A stretch of 64,000 bases of DNA from Mesodorylaimus sp. YZB2_4 (taxonomy: Eukaryota > Nematoda > Enoplea > Dorylaimida > Dorylaimidae). Shown here piece after piece: positions 26,018 to 39,100 of this stretch; positions within the stretch are counted from its first letter, which is position 1, and every line of letters starts with the position of its first letter. The stretch is from positions 868,001-932,000 of the forward strand of contig JASANH010001723.1 of assembly GCA_030248295.1 (NCBI GenBank), given 5' to 3'. The notes under the pieces were generated by a model, which was not told the origin of the DNA, did no database searches, and saw nothing but the letters and a program-made list of their open reading frames with translations. The translations under genes were made by a program, and so were the position numbers.

Positions 26018-27237
26018 AACTTGTGTGACTGGTACTTGCAGCTTGGCCTGGGCTTGCGTGGCTGGCTTGGGTGATTGTACTCTGGTCTCGTAGAACAAGC
26101 TAGGGAATAGAAACTGAGGTGCAAATGGTCTTATTTCTTCCGAGACCGCAAGCGAATAAAGCTGCCTGCCTTTTCTAGCTTTCCGTTTCGGGATCAGGAC
26201 CTGCTTAGGCCCTGGATGGGGTCTTGAGCCCCGACTAGCACTCTGACGATGCGATCACTAGGATCGCGTTTTCGATGGGTGCAGCCTGTGATGCTTGACA
26301 GGCTTCGTATGAGGCTCGGCTAAAATGTTCTGGATAAATCATGGACGCCATCACCAAGAACTGCTGTTTCTCTGTTTGCCTGCATCGTATAACTTGTTTA
26401 TTTGGCGCAGCATAGGACTTCGATATACTGTATTTGCATATTCCGTGGCCTATTTGGCGTTGGATGGTGCGGCTGGACTCTTCTCTGACAATGGGTGGGC
26501 CAATGAAGTAGGTAGATGACAATTTGTTTTTCGCCAATCCAATGAGGGTGGACTTGAACGAGCTATCGGCTTCTTGAGCGCTTAGGCGTGTTAACCTATT
26601 CTCTTTAATCTTTTAATAAAATCTCAGAAAGGTACCTATGCTGAATTTCACAGCTACCATATCCGTGAAGTATTCGCAGCTGCTCACGTCACAAAAGCAG
26701 TATTCGTATGACCACTGTTTTGCATGCATTCGAGGGCTCTCATTATTACGAGCATGGGAACGCAACGAAAAACCCCGCCTTTTATAGGCTGTTTGTGTTG
26801 CGGCTGGTAAAACTCTCGACTTGCGAATGGGAATGTATACTGATGAAATTGGCAGAAACTGTCGCAACAAAGCGGATTACGATCAAGCAGAGAAAGCAGC
26901 ACTTATACTGATCGGTAAGCAGCTCCAGTCGCATTCCACACCCACACAGCTCAGCTCTGCCTACATGCACAAATCACACGATTGTTTTTCTAAGTGAGGC
27001 CGGATTCGCTGATCCCCCTCGGCTCGATACTTTGCGCGACGAGGCAGGTAAGGCATGCTTGGATCTTGGCGCTTGAACCTTTGTTGCGGCGGGGACCATC
27101 GGGACTACTGCGGCCGAAATCGATTTGCCAGTGCTCGCTGTGCGACTTGGTTCGCTTTCGTCTTCGTGTTTCGGCGCTTGCGTGCGATGAACAGATTCAG
27201 TGGCTTGTTTGCTCTAAGAGTGGCATGACTTCAGAAG
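26018..27237. other. Intergenic or untranslated sequence
   Basis: No confident gene. On the minus strand, 27000-27200 has a short open stretch with a basic run (ETRRRKRTKSHSEHW) that could be the cytoplasmic tail exon of the small membrane protein at 27310-27624, but no acceptor in the right phase was found. Imperfect ggctt-rich repeats occur at 26040-26080. Confidence 0.3.
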
Positions 27238-27309
27238 TTATCCAGTTGACATAAAGCTCATGAAATGGATCTCATAACCTTGGCTTATATCACTCCACAT
27301 TGCCCTTAC

Positions 27310-27624
27310 CTCTTTCTTGCCAGTTATTTGACACGAACTTCGATCGGTTTTTCTGATTCGTAAACAAACAGCGAGAACGACAGCAAAAATAATCACGGAT
27401 ATGACAAAAATGACTGCAGCTGTAACGGCGGCCGCCTCATAACTGATTCGCAAAACTTCATCGCTGGTTGGTGTCGGGAATCCCCGAGCAATATTTCGCG
27501 TCCCCGTGCTCGACATTTCCGACCGTTTGTCTGCATTGTCGTCGTCGGACCGCCCCTGCATGGCTGCCGATTCGGCTACTATCGTACACATATGGAACAC
27601 GCAGAGCAGAGCTGGCAGGATCAT
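27310..27624 (-). CDS. Single-pass membrane protein, first coding exon
   Basis: The minus-strand exon starts at 27624 with MILPALLCVFHMCTIVAESA, a good secretory signal peptide. A short Ser/Asp/Arg-rich ectodomain follows, then a strong membrane helix (AAVTAAVIFVISVIIFAVV) and a basic stop-transfer segment (CLRIRKTD). At KKE the codon GAG meets GTAAGG, a strong donor, so the open frame beyond it (to 27238) is probably intron. The 3' exon is not identified. The family is not recognised; the layout is that of a small type I membrane protein. Confidence 0.55.
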
Positions 27625-29807
27625 GGCAGCACAACACTGACCACCCTCTACTGAACATGAACGGTGTTGCTAGAAGTGTACAGTAAAATAGCCTCATTTA
27701 CCGCACATAGTACCTCGTATGGAGGTGCATACAAGGGGCTCGCGCGGTTATGCTGTTCATGTTTTATCCCATCATCGAACTCAGGTATGTGCACTGAGGG
27801 TGAAGGGATATATTACACACAAAATGATTTACCGGGCCGCGAGTCGAACACTTGCAACTGCGCATCTGACCACCAGGCCGCGGGCAATGGACTGTGGAAT
27901 GCAGTGTACTATATATGCATCGCTCCTCATGCCAAAATTTCTCCTACTGACTAGCGAGCACTCTATCCTCCGGGGAAATAAAAAAGCACATTGATTACGT
28001 TAATGTTGATTAATGAATGGTTACCTACGAGCTGTCAAAGTTCATTCGGGCATTACTACTCGTGCTCCTTCACCCACGCAGAAAGAAGTCGTGTCTACAA
28101 ACACAGAGCAGAACTCGGATCGTGTGACATATATGGCTGGTTATATGACTTTGGCTCGGTGATGGCTGCACTTGGTCACAAAGCTGTCATGGTGACAAGG
28201 TCATTCAGTAGTTTCGGCAAGGACAGTTTTCTTCCATTCCCCCTGCAATGCTCGCGTCTTGCCTACTGGGCCATAGCCCAAGTTGTTCTATTTATGTCTG
28301 CCATGTGATCATGGTCTAATTTCGGTTAACAATGTCCCCGTAGATCGTTGTTACCGAGTTGCTTGGTTTTGTCGCCTCCACCACCCTATGTACCTCTCAG
28401 GCTGACGTGAGTGGGCTATTTTCGAGACTGAGCAAGTATTCATTAAACAGATGAAATATTCATGCTGGTCGTAGGCACATTTTTTATTCCGATCCGAGAT
28501 CCTTAGCGCCAAGTTTGAACAGCATTTACGTCTTAGACTCATCGATCCAAGTGCTGTCAGCTAAGCATAACGCATTGCTTTGTATCCGGCGCGATTATAA
28601 CCAGTTTAGCTCAAACTAGTGGCAATACATTCGTCCACTGGGCGTAAAGGCGGGTTATATTCACACCACTGAGCCGCCGGCCTTATGGCCGTATGATAAT
28701 GGCTTGTAATGAGCCTCTGATCCGAGAAGACCGGAATCCTAGGTCGTCCCTTAATACTCTATCGACCAGTTCGCGCCTGCGCTGCCACTTGCCACCTAAA
28801 CTCGATGCATGGTTATATTTAATTACCGACACGCGCTAAGCTCTGTCATAGCTGACGGAGGACGACGAGACTCCTCGCTCAATGCACCTGCTCGACTGTG
28901 TACAGCCGAGAAAAAGATTTATACGATTACTAAATCTTTGCATTTTTTCTCTTGTGCAGGCGGGTGCGCTTGAGCTAATCAGTTCGTTTTATTCGTTGTT
29001 GGCGAAAGCTGATACGGCTGCTCCGGTTTTCTTATTTAGTGCTGGCCTGAAATATGTACAGTATTGTCATCGGAGAAGGCGCACTACTCTTCGCTCGAGG
29101 CCCTTTCCGGACCACCGAGGGGGGTACGAGTGCTGAAAGATTTTAACGACCTCCCACGGTAACCCAAAAAGCTAAGAAGAGAAGCGTTTTCCGCATTAGG
29201 AAGGCTCTTCTTTCAGCATGGCCATTTGGTTTACGAATGAGCGTCACGGGTCAATTCGTCTTCATAAACTCCCGAGGCAAGACCTAGTCGTGAACTGAAT
29301 AGCAACCATTCACCAAGCCCATTGCTCCTTTTAATATTTGCTTTTTTACACTTTTCTCAAATGGATTAGAAACCTGGGGCCATGGGTGAAGACCGAGCAA
29401 GCATTCTTGTTCCAAGGCCTCATTCTAGCTGTGTCTTGTCTGCTTCCGTTCGGCTTGGTTGGCCGTGTTCGGTCGCTTTTCCTGCGGCCTTATGCCTCCG
29501 TATCCGACTGGCTTGTCTATTGTCCTCTCGTGCGCCTATGAAATGCGTAATCTCTCTACTCCGCCTAATCTTAGAACTCGTTTGCGAAGCCGTTGCGAAA
29601 GCTTGTTCGCAGTTCGCGTTTTCTTTTTGGCCAGTGAAGACAGCTGTTATTAGAAATCATTAATCTTACTTTTCATTCTCCGTTGCAGGCTCCAAATTTT
29701 ATGTCTCCTTCTCTATTGTACCCGTTTCCGCGGCTGACGCTGCGGTGATCAGCTCCTTGCTCAGCACACCTCTCGTTTTGATCTTAGAATTACTCTCACC
29801 TGCTCTC
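27625..29807. other. Long intergenic region upstream of the GPCR
   Basis: About 2.2 kb with no supported exon. A tRNA-like repeat lies at 27831-27885. A second, weaker box-A-like stretch (minus strand ggcggctcagtgg) lies near 28670-28682. The region should include the GPCR promoter and 5' UTR exons; the plus strand is pyrimidine-rich near 29650-29740, just before the first coding exon. Confidence 0.35.
27831..27885 (-). repeat. tRNA-like SINE fragment
   Basis: Read on the minus strand, the segment begins CCCGCGGCCTGGTGGTCAGA and contains GTGTTCGACTCGCGG, which resembles the box B element (GGTTCGANTCC) of tRNA genes. The ends can pair through a GGCCGCG stem. It is not a complete functional tRNA and is best explained as a SINE remnant from a different family than the 18746 element. 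Confidence 0.4.
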
Positions 29808-32685
29808 ATGCGTTCCACGCCCGAGTACCCGTGGTCGTTGAACGCGACCACATCAAATAATGCCCAGGATGACCACAGTTTGGAAGAATCGGGCAGTTCA
29901 TTGGAAGACTATGACGAAATAGTGTGGGATGCGGTCGCACCGAACGGGCTCGAGTACGCCTCGCTGGCCGTATTCGCCCTTCTCCTCATCACTGGATTGG
30001 TCGGCAACTTTCTGGTCATGTTTGTGGTCATTCGGAATGAGTGTATGAGGACTATGACTAACTATTTTTTGGTCAACTTAGCACTCTCGGATTTTATGGT
30101 CTTACTTTTCTGCCTTCCTTTCACTATTTTATGGGTGAGCTGTTTGATGCACGAGCACTACCCTCGCAATTCATTCACTTTCATCTTTCAGGAAATTACT
30201 AAAACGTGGTGGTTTGGTACGGCCTTGTGCAAAATAATCGTGTATTGGCAGGTACGCATAAACATAAAGACACAAAGATGTACCGGGCACAAACTTAGAG
30301 AATCATTGCAGCTGGAAAGGAAATTGGGTACTGGTCTGCGCAGAGGGGTCCTGGTCAACATGAAGAGTTCGAGACTTCAATTCTGCCAGTCTCGTAATGA
30401 GCCCATTTCCCCTGAAAATTAACCCGTTGTTTCTTCGGTGCAGTCCTTTCTCTTTCTGCCGCTGTATTCCCTCCCACTACCGCTTCGTGTGGGCAGGCTT
30501 CTCTTCTCAGTCCGACAGCACTCAAATCCCCTTCCTGGCGCACACGATATTAAACGGTGTCACACAAACTCCTACTACCTCGTCTTATAGCTTGGCCTAT
30601 TTTCAGACACTTTCCGTTTCGGTCTCGATCCTGACATTGACTTGCATCAGCGTCGAACGGTGTGTATGAGACACTTTCATATGCTGTTCTGTGGGGATAC
30701 AGCTTCTTGTTATAAAGCTTATCATGTTATAGCTGGCACGCAATATGCCACCCGCTCTCCTTCAAAAACACCTTCAAGAGGACCCGTATCTCGTTAATGG
30801 TGATCTGGTTATCGGCTGCTCTCCTTTCCTTGCCAGAAATGGTTATACTAAAAGCGAAGCCATTGGATTTCGCCAAACCTAACTACACTTCGACGGTAGG
30901 CAGCGGCAGCACTGGCAACTAGAACTGTAATAATTAAACGCATCTGAGCCCCCTTTGGCAAATTCTCTGAGAGGATTAGCGAGAAGCAAGTTCGTCGGGC
31001 TGGCCTAAGCTTAGGGTAAACGAGCTGTGGGGACTGTGCAACGCGGGGTTGTTTTTCACTGCTAATTCCCACCTGGCCATCATGAAGGGATTAGTCGACG
31101 CGTCAGTGTCCATCCATCATCTAATCATGTCTTCTTGTCCATTCTGTTCAGTACCTGACTCAGTGCACTCACACGTGGGACGACTCGCTTCAGCAAGCAT
31201 ATCAATTAGCCCAGACCTTCGTGCTGTACGTACTGCCTCTGTCCTGCATGGGCGTCTTATATGGTCACATCGCGTACGTCCTTTGGCTCAAATCTATTCC
31301 TCCCTCCGATTGCTCCTCGTCGCCCAGAGCCTCGGCCCCCGCCACTGCGGCGCTAGCTCCCCCGTCAACTGCAGCTCGGCGCAATGCGCCTCGCGCTACT
31401 TTTAATTCCTCGGCCGATTACCTGCCAGTCACGTCCTGCGTGCAAGACGTCGACGGAGGGTCCGAACCACGCACGAGCCCAGGTACGTAGACCTCCATTT
31501 CCGAACATTCATTTCGATAGTGCCCCCTCGATCAGCGAACTGTGAGCGAGTATTGGACACGAGGAGCATCCAGGCATGAAAAGTTCCGTGCCGAGTGGTG
31601 CTTTGTGGGGATCGGTTTTTAGAAGCGGAAATAGTTCAGCACCCAATGGAGAGACATCTAGCCAGGTTTTACACCAGTTAAATTTTCTAAATTGTTTGCA
31701 TCCAAAGAACAGCTGATGCTATCGATTCCCTAAAATTGGCTCTTTTATTAGATCGTCTAAAGCCCCCGCCGCCAGCATTGGCTGCCCGCAACATGAACAC
31801 AGCTGGCAGTCCCGCCAAAACCAGCCACTCCACGGCACCTGACCAGTGGAAGGAAAGGGAAATTACGAACAGGAGGAAAGCAGCCAAGGTGATACAACAT
31901 CCCCTACCCCCTGCCCTCCCTCCACAGGACCCTTAATTTCACTCTCTCAATTAGATGTTGATCGCCATCGTAGTCCTGTTCGGCATCTGCTACTTGCCCA
32001 CGCACGTGCTCAATATTCTTACGTAAGTCTACCGGGGTCTTTGATGAATGCCTCTCGGGCCCAACATCTGGATGACTCATAGCAGGTGAAAGAGCGAGGA
32101 CAGCGAGAGATCAGAACCAGTAGATAGATAAGTCAGAGCATCATGGTCACGACCGAATGAGTGCAGTGGTCACAACGTGGTGCTGTGTCAGGACTGCTCA
32201 TAATATATGCTCAGCCAGCAGTATCGTTTAGTATGCCCGACTTCAGCCTGTCCCATCCTCTACCCACACATGGGATGTTCTCTGCGCCCGTAAGACCTTG
32301 GCACCACATCAATTCTTTCAGTTACTTCGGCGCTGTGCCGGACTTGAAACTTGGCCTACAACGGTCGGCCATGTATCTTAGCATTCGGTTCATGTGCTAC
32401 TTCAACAGCTGCATTAACCCTATTGTCTACAATTTCATGAGCGGTAAGTGCGAGCCTAATTCTCCCGCGTATACTTGTCATCTCAGTTTCGTCACGCCCA
32501 TCGGTCATCAATTTCCTTTATTACTTTCAGAGAAATTCCAGAAGGAATTTCGCCGAGCTTGCTCATTCTTACCATCCAAGTACCGACGAAGCAATGGACT
32601 CATCGCTGGATACCCGACCACTTATGAATCGTCAGCGCTCCTAGCTCATGGGCGATGCGTGAAGGCCCACGATCAAGCTGTGTGA
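29808..32685 (+). CDS. Orexin/allatotropin-receptor-like G protein-coupled receptor
   Basis: Nine exons (29808-30134, 30192-30251, 30607-30659, 30733-30895, 31152-31482, 31752-31888, 31955-32022, 32322-32443, 32531-32685) give 471 residues. The acidic N-terminus has an N-glycosylation site (NAT). TM1 to TM3 show GLVGNFLVMFVVIRN, NYFLVNLALSDFMVLLFC, WWFGTALCKII and QTLSVSVSILTLTCISVER. ERWHAICHP replaces the DRY motif with ERW, as orexin-type receptors have DRW. TM6 has GICYLPTHVLNIL and TM7 has NSCINPIVYNFMS. QTLSVSVS followed by [DE]RW is typical of orexin and allatotropin receptors, which bind amidated neuropeptides and usually couple to Gq. The third intracellular loop (exons 31152-31482 and 31752-31888) is long and Ala/Pro/Ser-rich. 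Confidence 0.9.
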
Positions 32686-33189
32686 TACGTCTATCTTGCC
32701 CCGGTTCTATACATGTCACGTGTGTGCTAGATGGTTCGCTTACAATAAGCCATGTTGTGCGTGTACACCCCAGCTTCCATGACCACGTCCGAAATTCCCT
32801 CGCATTCTCCACGGGATCTCGATCTTCTATCAACCATGTAAAAGTCAAGATCAGTAACAAAGCTAAGTAACAAAACAATAACGAACCATCAGTCACGTAT
32901 GTCGCTTGGTTACAGAACACATACGAGTTACAAGCTCAACCATACACCTTACAAGCTTACACTGTCACCACATACAACACTCGAGAGCACGCATATTGCA
33001 AAGAGACTGAAAGCGTTCCTCGAAGACACAATTAGAAAATAAGTTAGAACACTCTAAACGCCGGATAAAGCGAAAGAGATGCCTCGTAAATATTGCATCG
33101 CCATCGGGCAGCACTCACAATATCATTGTCCCCAAATTGTACATAACGAGAGCTAGGTGTACTACCTAATATGGAATGAATATTGGACC
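32686..33189. other. Convergent 3' region between GPCR and E75
   Basis: About 500 bp between two stop codons on opposite strands. It is expected to hold both 3' UTRs. No gene or repeat is recognised. Confidence 0.4.
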
Positions 33190-36100
33190 CTATCGACAAC
33201 TGAGACCGGAAACAGAATGTATATTGAACGACGGTCGTCCTACCACAACTAACTTCTCCGAATTCGGACTACTAACGGCTTGCTTCTTCGACAAATTCAG
33301 TGGCTGCTCATCATCCTCCACGACGGACGACGGAGTGGGATCGAGCAAGGCTCGTTTCGGGCTCGCACGACAAGCGGCGACGACTGGCATTGCACCAGCA
33401 TACTGCAAGGGACTGGTCTCGTCCCCACACGCCCTCTGCGCCAAGACTGATGTTCGCATTGGCGACGAACTGAAGCGATCGCTGTCTTGCCCACCTTGGA
33501 AGTTTCGTTTGGCTGCAAGTTGAGAGGGCGAATGAACGGGGTCACCATTGGCCGAACACTTGGTGGGTGGATAGTTCAATGGAGACTGAAGAATGGGTGC
33601 TGTAATAGAGTTGCTGCCAACAGCCGCCGCCGCCGCTGCATTTAACAGCTGTTGGATTGGAGTCGTCGAATTCGAGTTCTGATGCTGCATAAATTGAGCA
33701 GTCGGTCGTTGCTGATTCATAGCCGTTGCACGGTTGCTTAGAAAGAAAGCTTGTGCCGCCAAAGCGTTACTCGCTGCGCCCAGATTCCACCCCATCGACT
33801 GCTGCTGTAACTGACCGCCGAAACCCATACTGCCATTCGACTGTGACAATCGATTGACCAATGAATCGGCCGGGATCAATAAACTATTTGTCGTCGCACC
33901 GTTGCTGACCGACTGTTTCTCCAATAACGAGGCTACGCACAGGTGCTTATCCCGGACACTCGCTGGGCTTTGATTCGGTAGCTCTGGACCGAACCCAGCT
34001 AGAGGCGGTGCCAACAAGGCACGCTTCAACGTTGGCATATCCACTACACGGCTGGTTCCGTTACTCTCGCCCGTTACGTTCTTCGTCTCCATATCATCCA
34101 CTTCCGTCTTCAATTTCCTTCCGTCGTTCGATAACGGCCTACTTTGCATTTTGGACTCGTTGTCGCTGTGTGCATGGTCACTCATACTTTCACCGCCCGA
34201 CGACACCGATCCCTTTCCGCTGTCCAGAGACGGGCATTCCTTCGTTGTTCGCCAGTTTATCACACGCACCGATTGCTGATGCATGTGTTGTTGCCTGTCC
34301 ACTCGATCACTTCCCTTAGATGACAATGAGCAAAGGTTGAGCGCCTGAATATGGGGCGGTTCGATGAGACAGACGGCCGAAGACGACGCCACTGGCGGTG
34401 TAGCTGATACATTCGAACTATTGTCATCTTTGCTTTCCGATGCTCGACACACCGTACTCCATTGGGAGCTTTCACCAGCAAAGCCTAAAAATATCTTATT
34501 TGTCCAAATCTGCGCCTCCAACCACAGAAGATTCCTTACCTTTGTTCTTGTGATGCTTGGCAGCAGCAGCCGCAGCTGCATCGCAGCTACTTACATCGCT
34601 CATCGGACTACGTAAACTTCTTGAGGACGCCGCTGAAGAGGAGGACTCAGCCGAACGACAAGACCCGTTCGCACTGCTTTCCATACTCTCCTTTCCAAAT
34701 CGAAACTAAATACAATGATTAATGGTTATCGATAGACACTCTAAGAATAAACAAGAACATACATTTCCTTGCGGTTCCATTTTGAAAGCCAATAATTTTT
34801 CGGCATGCAAAGTATTCAAAGTCCTCAAATCTGGAATTTTCAAAATAAGCTGTCCATACAAGCTTGGCTCGTTTGGATGGTGAAGTTGTAAAACGTTCCG
34901 CAACGCTAATTTCAATCGATCGTGAATTTTCTCCACCAGCTCCGGATTTCGCAAGCCAGGCCGATCTGAAAAATTATTATTTTTATTCGTCACCTTGATG
35001 TTCAAATTAAGGGTTCTTACCCGGCGATATCAATACCACAGCACAGAACATAGCGATGTCGGCATCAGTCAACGATAAGCAATTGAATCGATCGACGAAA
35101 TCGAACAGCGAATCCACTAAGAACCGACCTTGATAAACCCCGTTTCCACTCCCTCCGTTCGATCCGCCAGACGACGACGTTGGAACGCAACCATCACGTC
35201 GATATATCGATCCGTTGAGCAATATTAAACTCTTGTTATCCGTATCAAATAATATGGTCAGTCGAAGAAGCAATACTTCAAATACTCCAGCCTGGAACCC
35301 ACACGTCAGTTTTCATCAAACTTCACCTTCCAAATCTGGCTGACTCACTTTCAACAGCGTTACTTGGTCCTCTTGTGGCAGTATATGGAAACCGGGAACG
35401 CACTTGGCGAAGTTTACCACTCCACGAATGGCTGGCGAGTATTTCTCAGACAGTTCTTCTTGACTGCTATCACCCGACGGGGGCATCGGATTCAATGGGC
35501 ATGCCTAAAGTGGAGACAATTGGTTTTACCAAACACACGTGTAGTCCATTAACACATACCACATTCGACGCAGGCCTAGACGAGCCAAACTGGCGACAAC
35601 GTTGAATGATAGGCAAGGATTTGTCGCGCGTGAACTCGCACGTTTCCAAATGTGCTGTGATGATATTCGAAATCCAGCGTTCCTCATTCTCCAGTTCCGC
35701 TGATATCAAACTCACCTAAAGGACACACCTCGTTGCCAAAAGGCAGAACGGAAGTAAAAACATGTACACTTACTTGAGATTGCGCATTAGCTCGTTGCAT
35801 TTCGGCAAGTATTTTTGCTTTTTCTCGTTTAGGAACTCGACCAAAACGAACAGCTACAAGAGTAAATACACCAAGTGTCACCCACTCCACCTGCATTGCA
35901 AACAAATGGCACCAACTCACCGTCCCTCGACATCCCAACCGCGATACATTTCTTCAATCGACAATACTGACATCGATTCCGATTAATCCTTAGCACTGAA
36001 CACTGCTGATTCTTCGTACACGGACGATATTGAATCTTCTGCTGAATCGATCGCCGGAAAAATCCCTGAAATAAACATCAGCTGATATTCGAGACCAGCG

Positions 36101-39100
36101 AAGGGCGCGTCCGAAGTCAAAGGATGTTACGAGGAAGCAAGGAGGGCGGATAGGAATGAGTACTAAACTAAATCCAATCTGCGCGAGACTGGCCAGGTGT
36201 CTCCAAGCCTATGATCAGCCGAGAATGTTTTGGTGACAGTGACAGCCTCTTTCCGGCCAAGTATGTTGTAAAGGAGGCCACGATGGGTCGAGCCATCACC
36301 GAAGGCTATAGCGTGTCCTCGTTCCAGTAACCGAGCGCCAAAACGAAAACGGGTGAACACGGACGGAGGAAAGGACGCGAGCCAACACCGACCGTCCTGT
36401 CCCATGCCGTAACAGCTGGCGCTTAGCACCGACCAATACGAGCAAGAGAAAAACGGAACGACAACTATATTTTTATGTTTGGCACTTGCATACAGGCCCT
36501 CCGAGGAAGCCTATATCGGATCAGGCGATGACCAACGTCTAGGCCTTGCCACCTAAATAGTACGCGCCCACTCACAAGTCAGCCCATTCGCTTATGTGCG
36601 AATAGAGTGACCAAGATACCCAATTTCTGTGCCAATCTGCGGTCGGTACTGAAGACTACTCTAAACAACACCCGCCCGTCTTCGACCACTATCCCACATC
36701 AAAGCCCCCTTGGCACCGACGTCGCCTTCAATTATTGCACTCATAAATACGTGCTAGCTTGTCCCGCCTTACAAAGTCAAACCATCTCATTCCAACTTAG
36801 GCCCTCTGATCATTATGCCAGCCCTTTGCTAATCGCGAACCTCAGTCGCCAATCTTAGCTCTCCATGAGCACAAGAGTCTTACCTTGCATCCTTCACAGG
36901 CATGCACACCGTAATGGAATCCAGACGCCTTGTCCCCGCACACTTGGCACAAAACTGTGGTCCCATCGAAAGCTGAAACGAAAAGGAAAGTTTGCAGATA
37001 CAAATCGGGCACAAATATCCACTCAGTCCCAACACGGCACAAATCGAGTCCAATATGCGTACTTATAGATGCCCCACTTTGGGACATATTCGAGCCCTCA
37101 GCAGACGGCGACTTCGAATCGGCATGAATGGGATGGTCAGCAAACATCATTTCACACTCGACTATCGACTCACAGCCAAGCCAGCTTTTCATTTGCTCGG
37201 CAAGAATTAAAAGACCGATTTCAAGCTGCGCATACGAATTCGAGCACAAACAAGAACTGAAATGACGAAAGGTGGGGAGTGATCAGGTTATGTATCGAAC
37301 ACAAGGCCAGTCGGAATTAGGGTCCCGCATCGATCACAACAATCGTCAGCCATCAATTAGACCACCAAAAACTGGAAAATTCTCAAGCACTGCCGACCCG
37401 TCATCGTCCTTCAAACATTCACTATCTTTCTCAGTGTAGCGAGGTGACGATAGGACACGCAGTGACCTTAGATGTACGAAAACATTGAAGAGGCAGGAAC
37501 CGAAATCGAAAGGCGTGTGCATCACGAATTTTTCGTCCAAAGTTCACTGGTGAGTAAGCAACGAAAAAGACATCAACGGAAAAAATTAGAACGGCCTTTC
37601 TCCGCCCCAAGAACCGTCAATACGCGGCCTATAACCTAAAGGCGGCGCGGGCATCGTCCTCACTCCAAACCGGTCATTCGGCAAAACATCATCAACAAAT
37701 TTTCTACAACCATACATGGCCTTCCATTGAGCGCATCCTCGTAAACAACCAGCCATCGCGTGCATTCAACACGAGGCCCCCCACAATCATCATGTTCCAC
37801 GAAAAAGTGTCATGTGTCAGCGACCTCTTCGTCCCGTGCCCAACTCACTTGGCCCATACTCCTCCGCACCGAACCCAATTCATTGCTCAGAGGTTACTAA
37901 CCGCATCACCACACAAGAATACAAAGGCGCGTTTTGCATCTGTGACCACGCTGCGTGCACTTGGTCATTGTCAAGTGTTTTTAAGGCCTTGCCATTGTCG
38001 AGTTGACGTAATGAGATGGAACCAGTCCTCTAAACCCCAAAATGAAGAAGGGTTGTGGCGACCTTCCCAGCGTGCACTCAACACTTCCTGCATGAAGAGA
38101 TGCGAAAGCTCAGATTCTACTGCTTTAACTCCACCACAGATGAGTGCTTAGTGCACATGTCCAGAGTGCAGCTCGCTTCAAGGCCCTGACATTCCAGTGC
38201 ACTGCGATGAGGGCACACCCCACCGATGCACGAGCGAGGAATGCCAAGGCCCCGAGGACCAATGCCTACATTATTCTTAATCCATGGTAATCAGGGACAC
38301 GCCTGAGGTCGTAATGCATCATCGTGATCTCATTCAAGGTCGATTTCAACCAAGACTGATTCTACCATAACCGTAACCCGTATTCTTATCCTTCCATGTA
38401 TCGCACAGTCGGCCAGGACGATGAACAGACTCTTCCAAGGTTCACTAACCTTTCTAGGCGGGGCCAGCGACTCAAGGCCGAGCAATTTTAAAATTTTACT
38501 TCTCCTCCTACATAGACCAACGTAAACACTTTCTCTCGTAACCTATTTCCGCCCGCTCCCAAATACTTGTCTGCGAAGCGTGAGAAGACACCTCCTTTGA
38601 CTGCACAACTCGACAATGAGGCCAACCACTCACTGGTCGAAAGCGATACGAGGTTGCCAATCAACAAGGCCGGCATTCATATCGAGTGGCCACTGACCTC
38701 TGGGTCACTAACAAGGGCGGAATGCGTGAACTCGCACGAGGTCATTCTGACCACCACGACTATACTGACGTGAGAACAAGGACCGACGGGGGTCAGTCGT
38801 ATTCGACGTTACCCAAATAAGGAGCACCAACAAAACGTCCCCAACCGGCTGACTGAGGTGAATCGAGGTCATTGCTTAAGGGTCGGCGGAGGAAACCAAC
38901 AAACACAAGCGCATTGGCCGAACACGGGGAGGTCGGCGAGGACAGCGCCGTCCCTCAATCGACCACCGACATACTCCCCTCTAAAACGATGTTGACGTGT
39001 TCCCATCCGTGACTCGACACGTGACCCTATTCGAACCACGGATCGACCTACAACTAGGTCGCTGACCTATCTCCACACACAGCGGAGAAAGTATGCGACT

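Noticed and set aside
27831-27885. Functional tRNA gene
   Set aside because: Box B is recognisable but arms and anticodon stem do not form a full cloverleaf; a SINE remnant fits better.
33176-33523. Plus-strand open frames opposite the E75 C-terminal region
   Set aside because: They are antisense shadows of the E75 F-domain exon.
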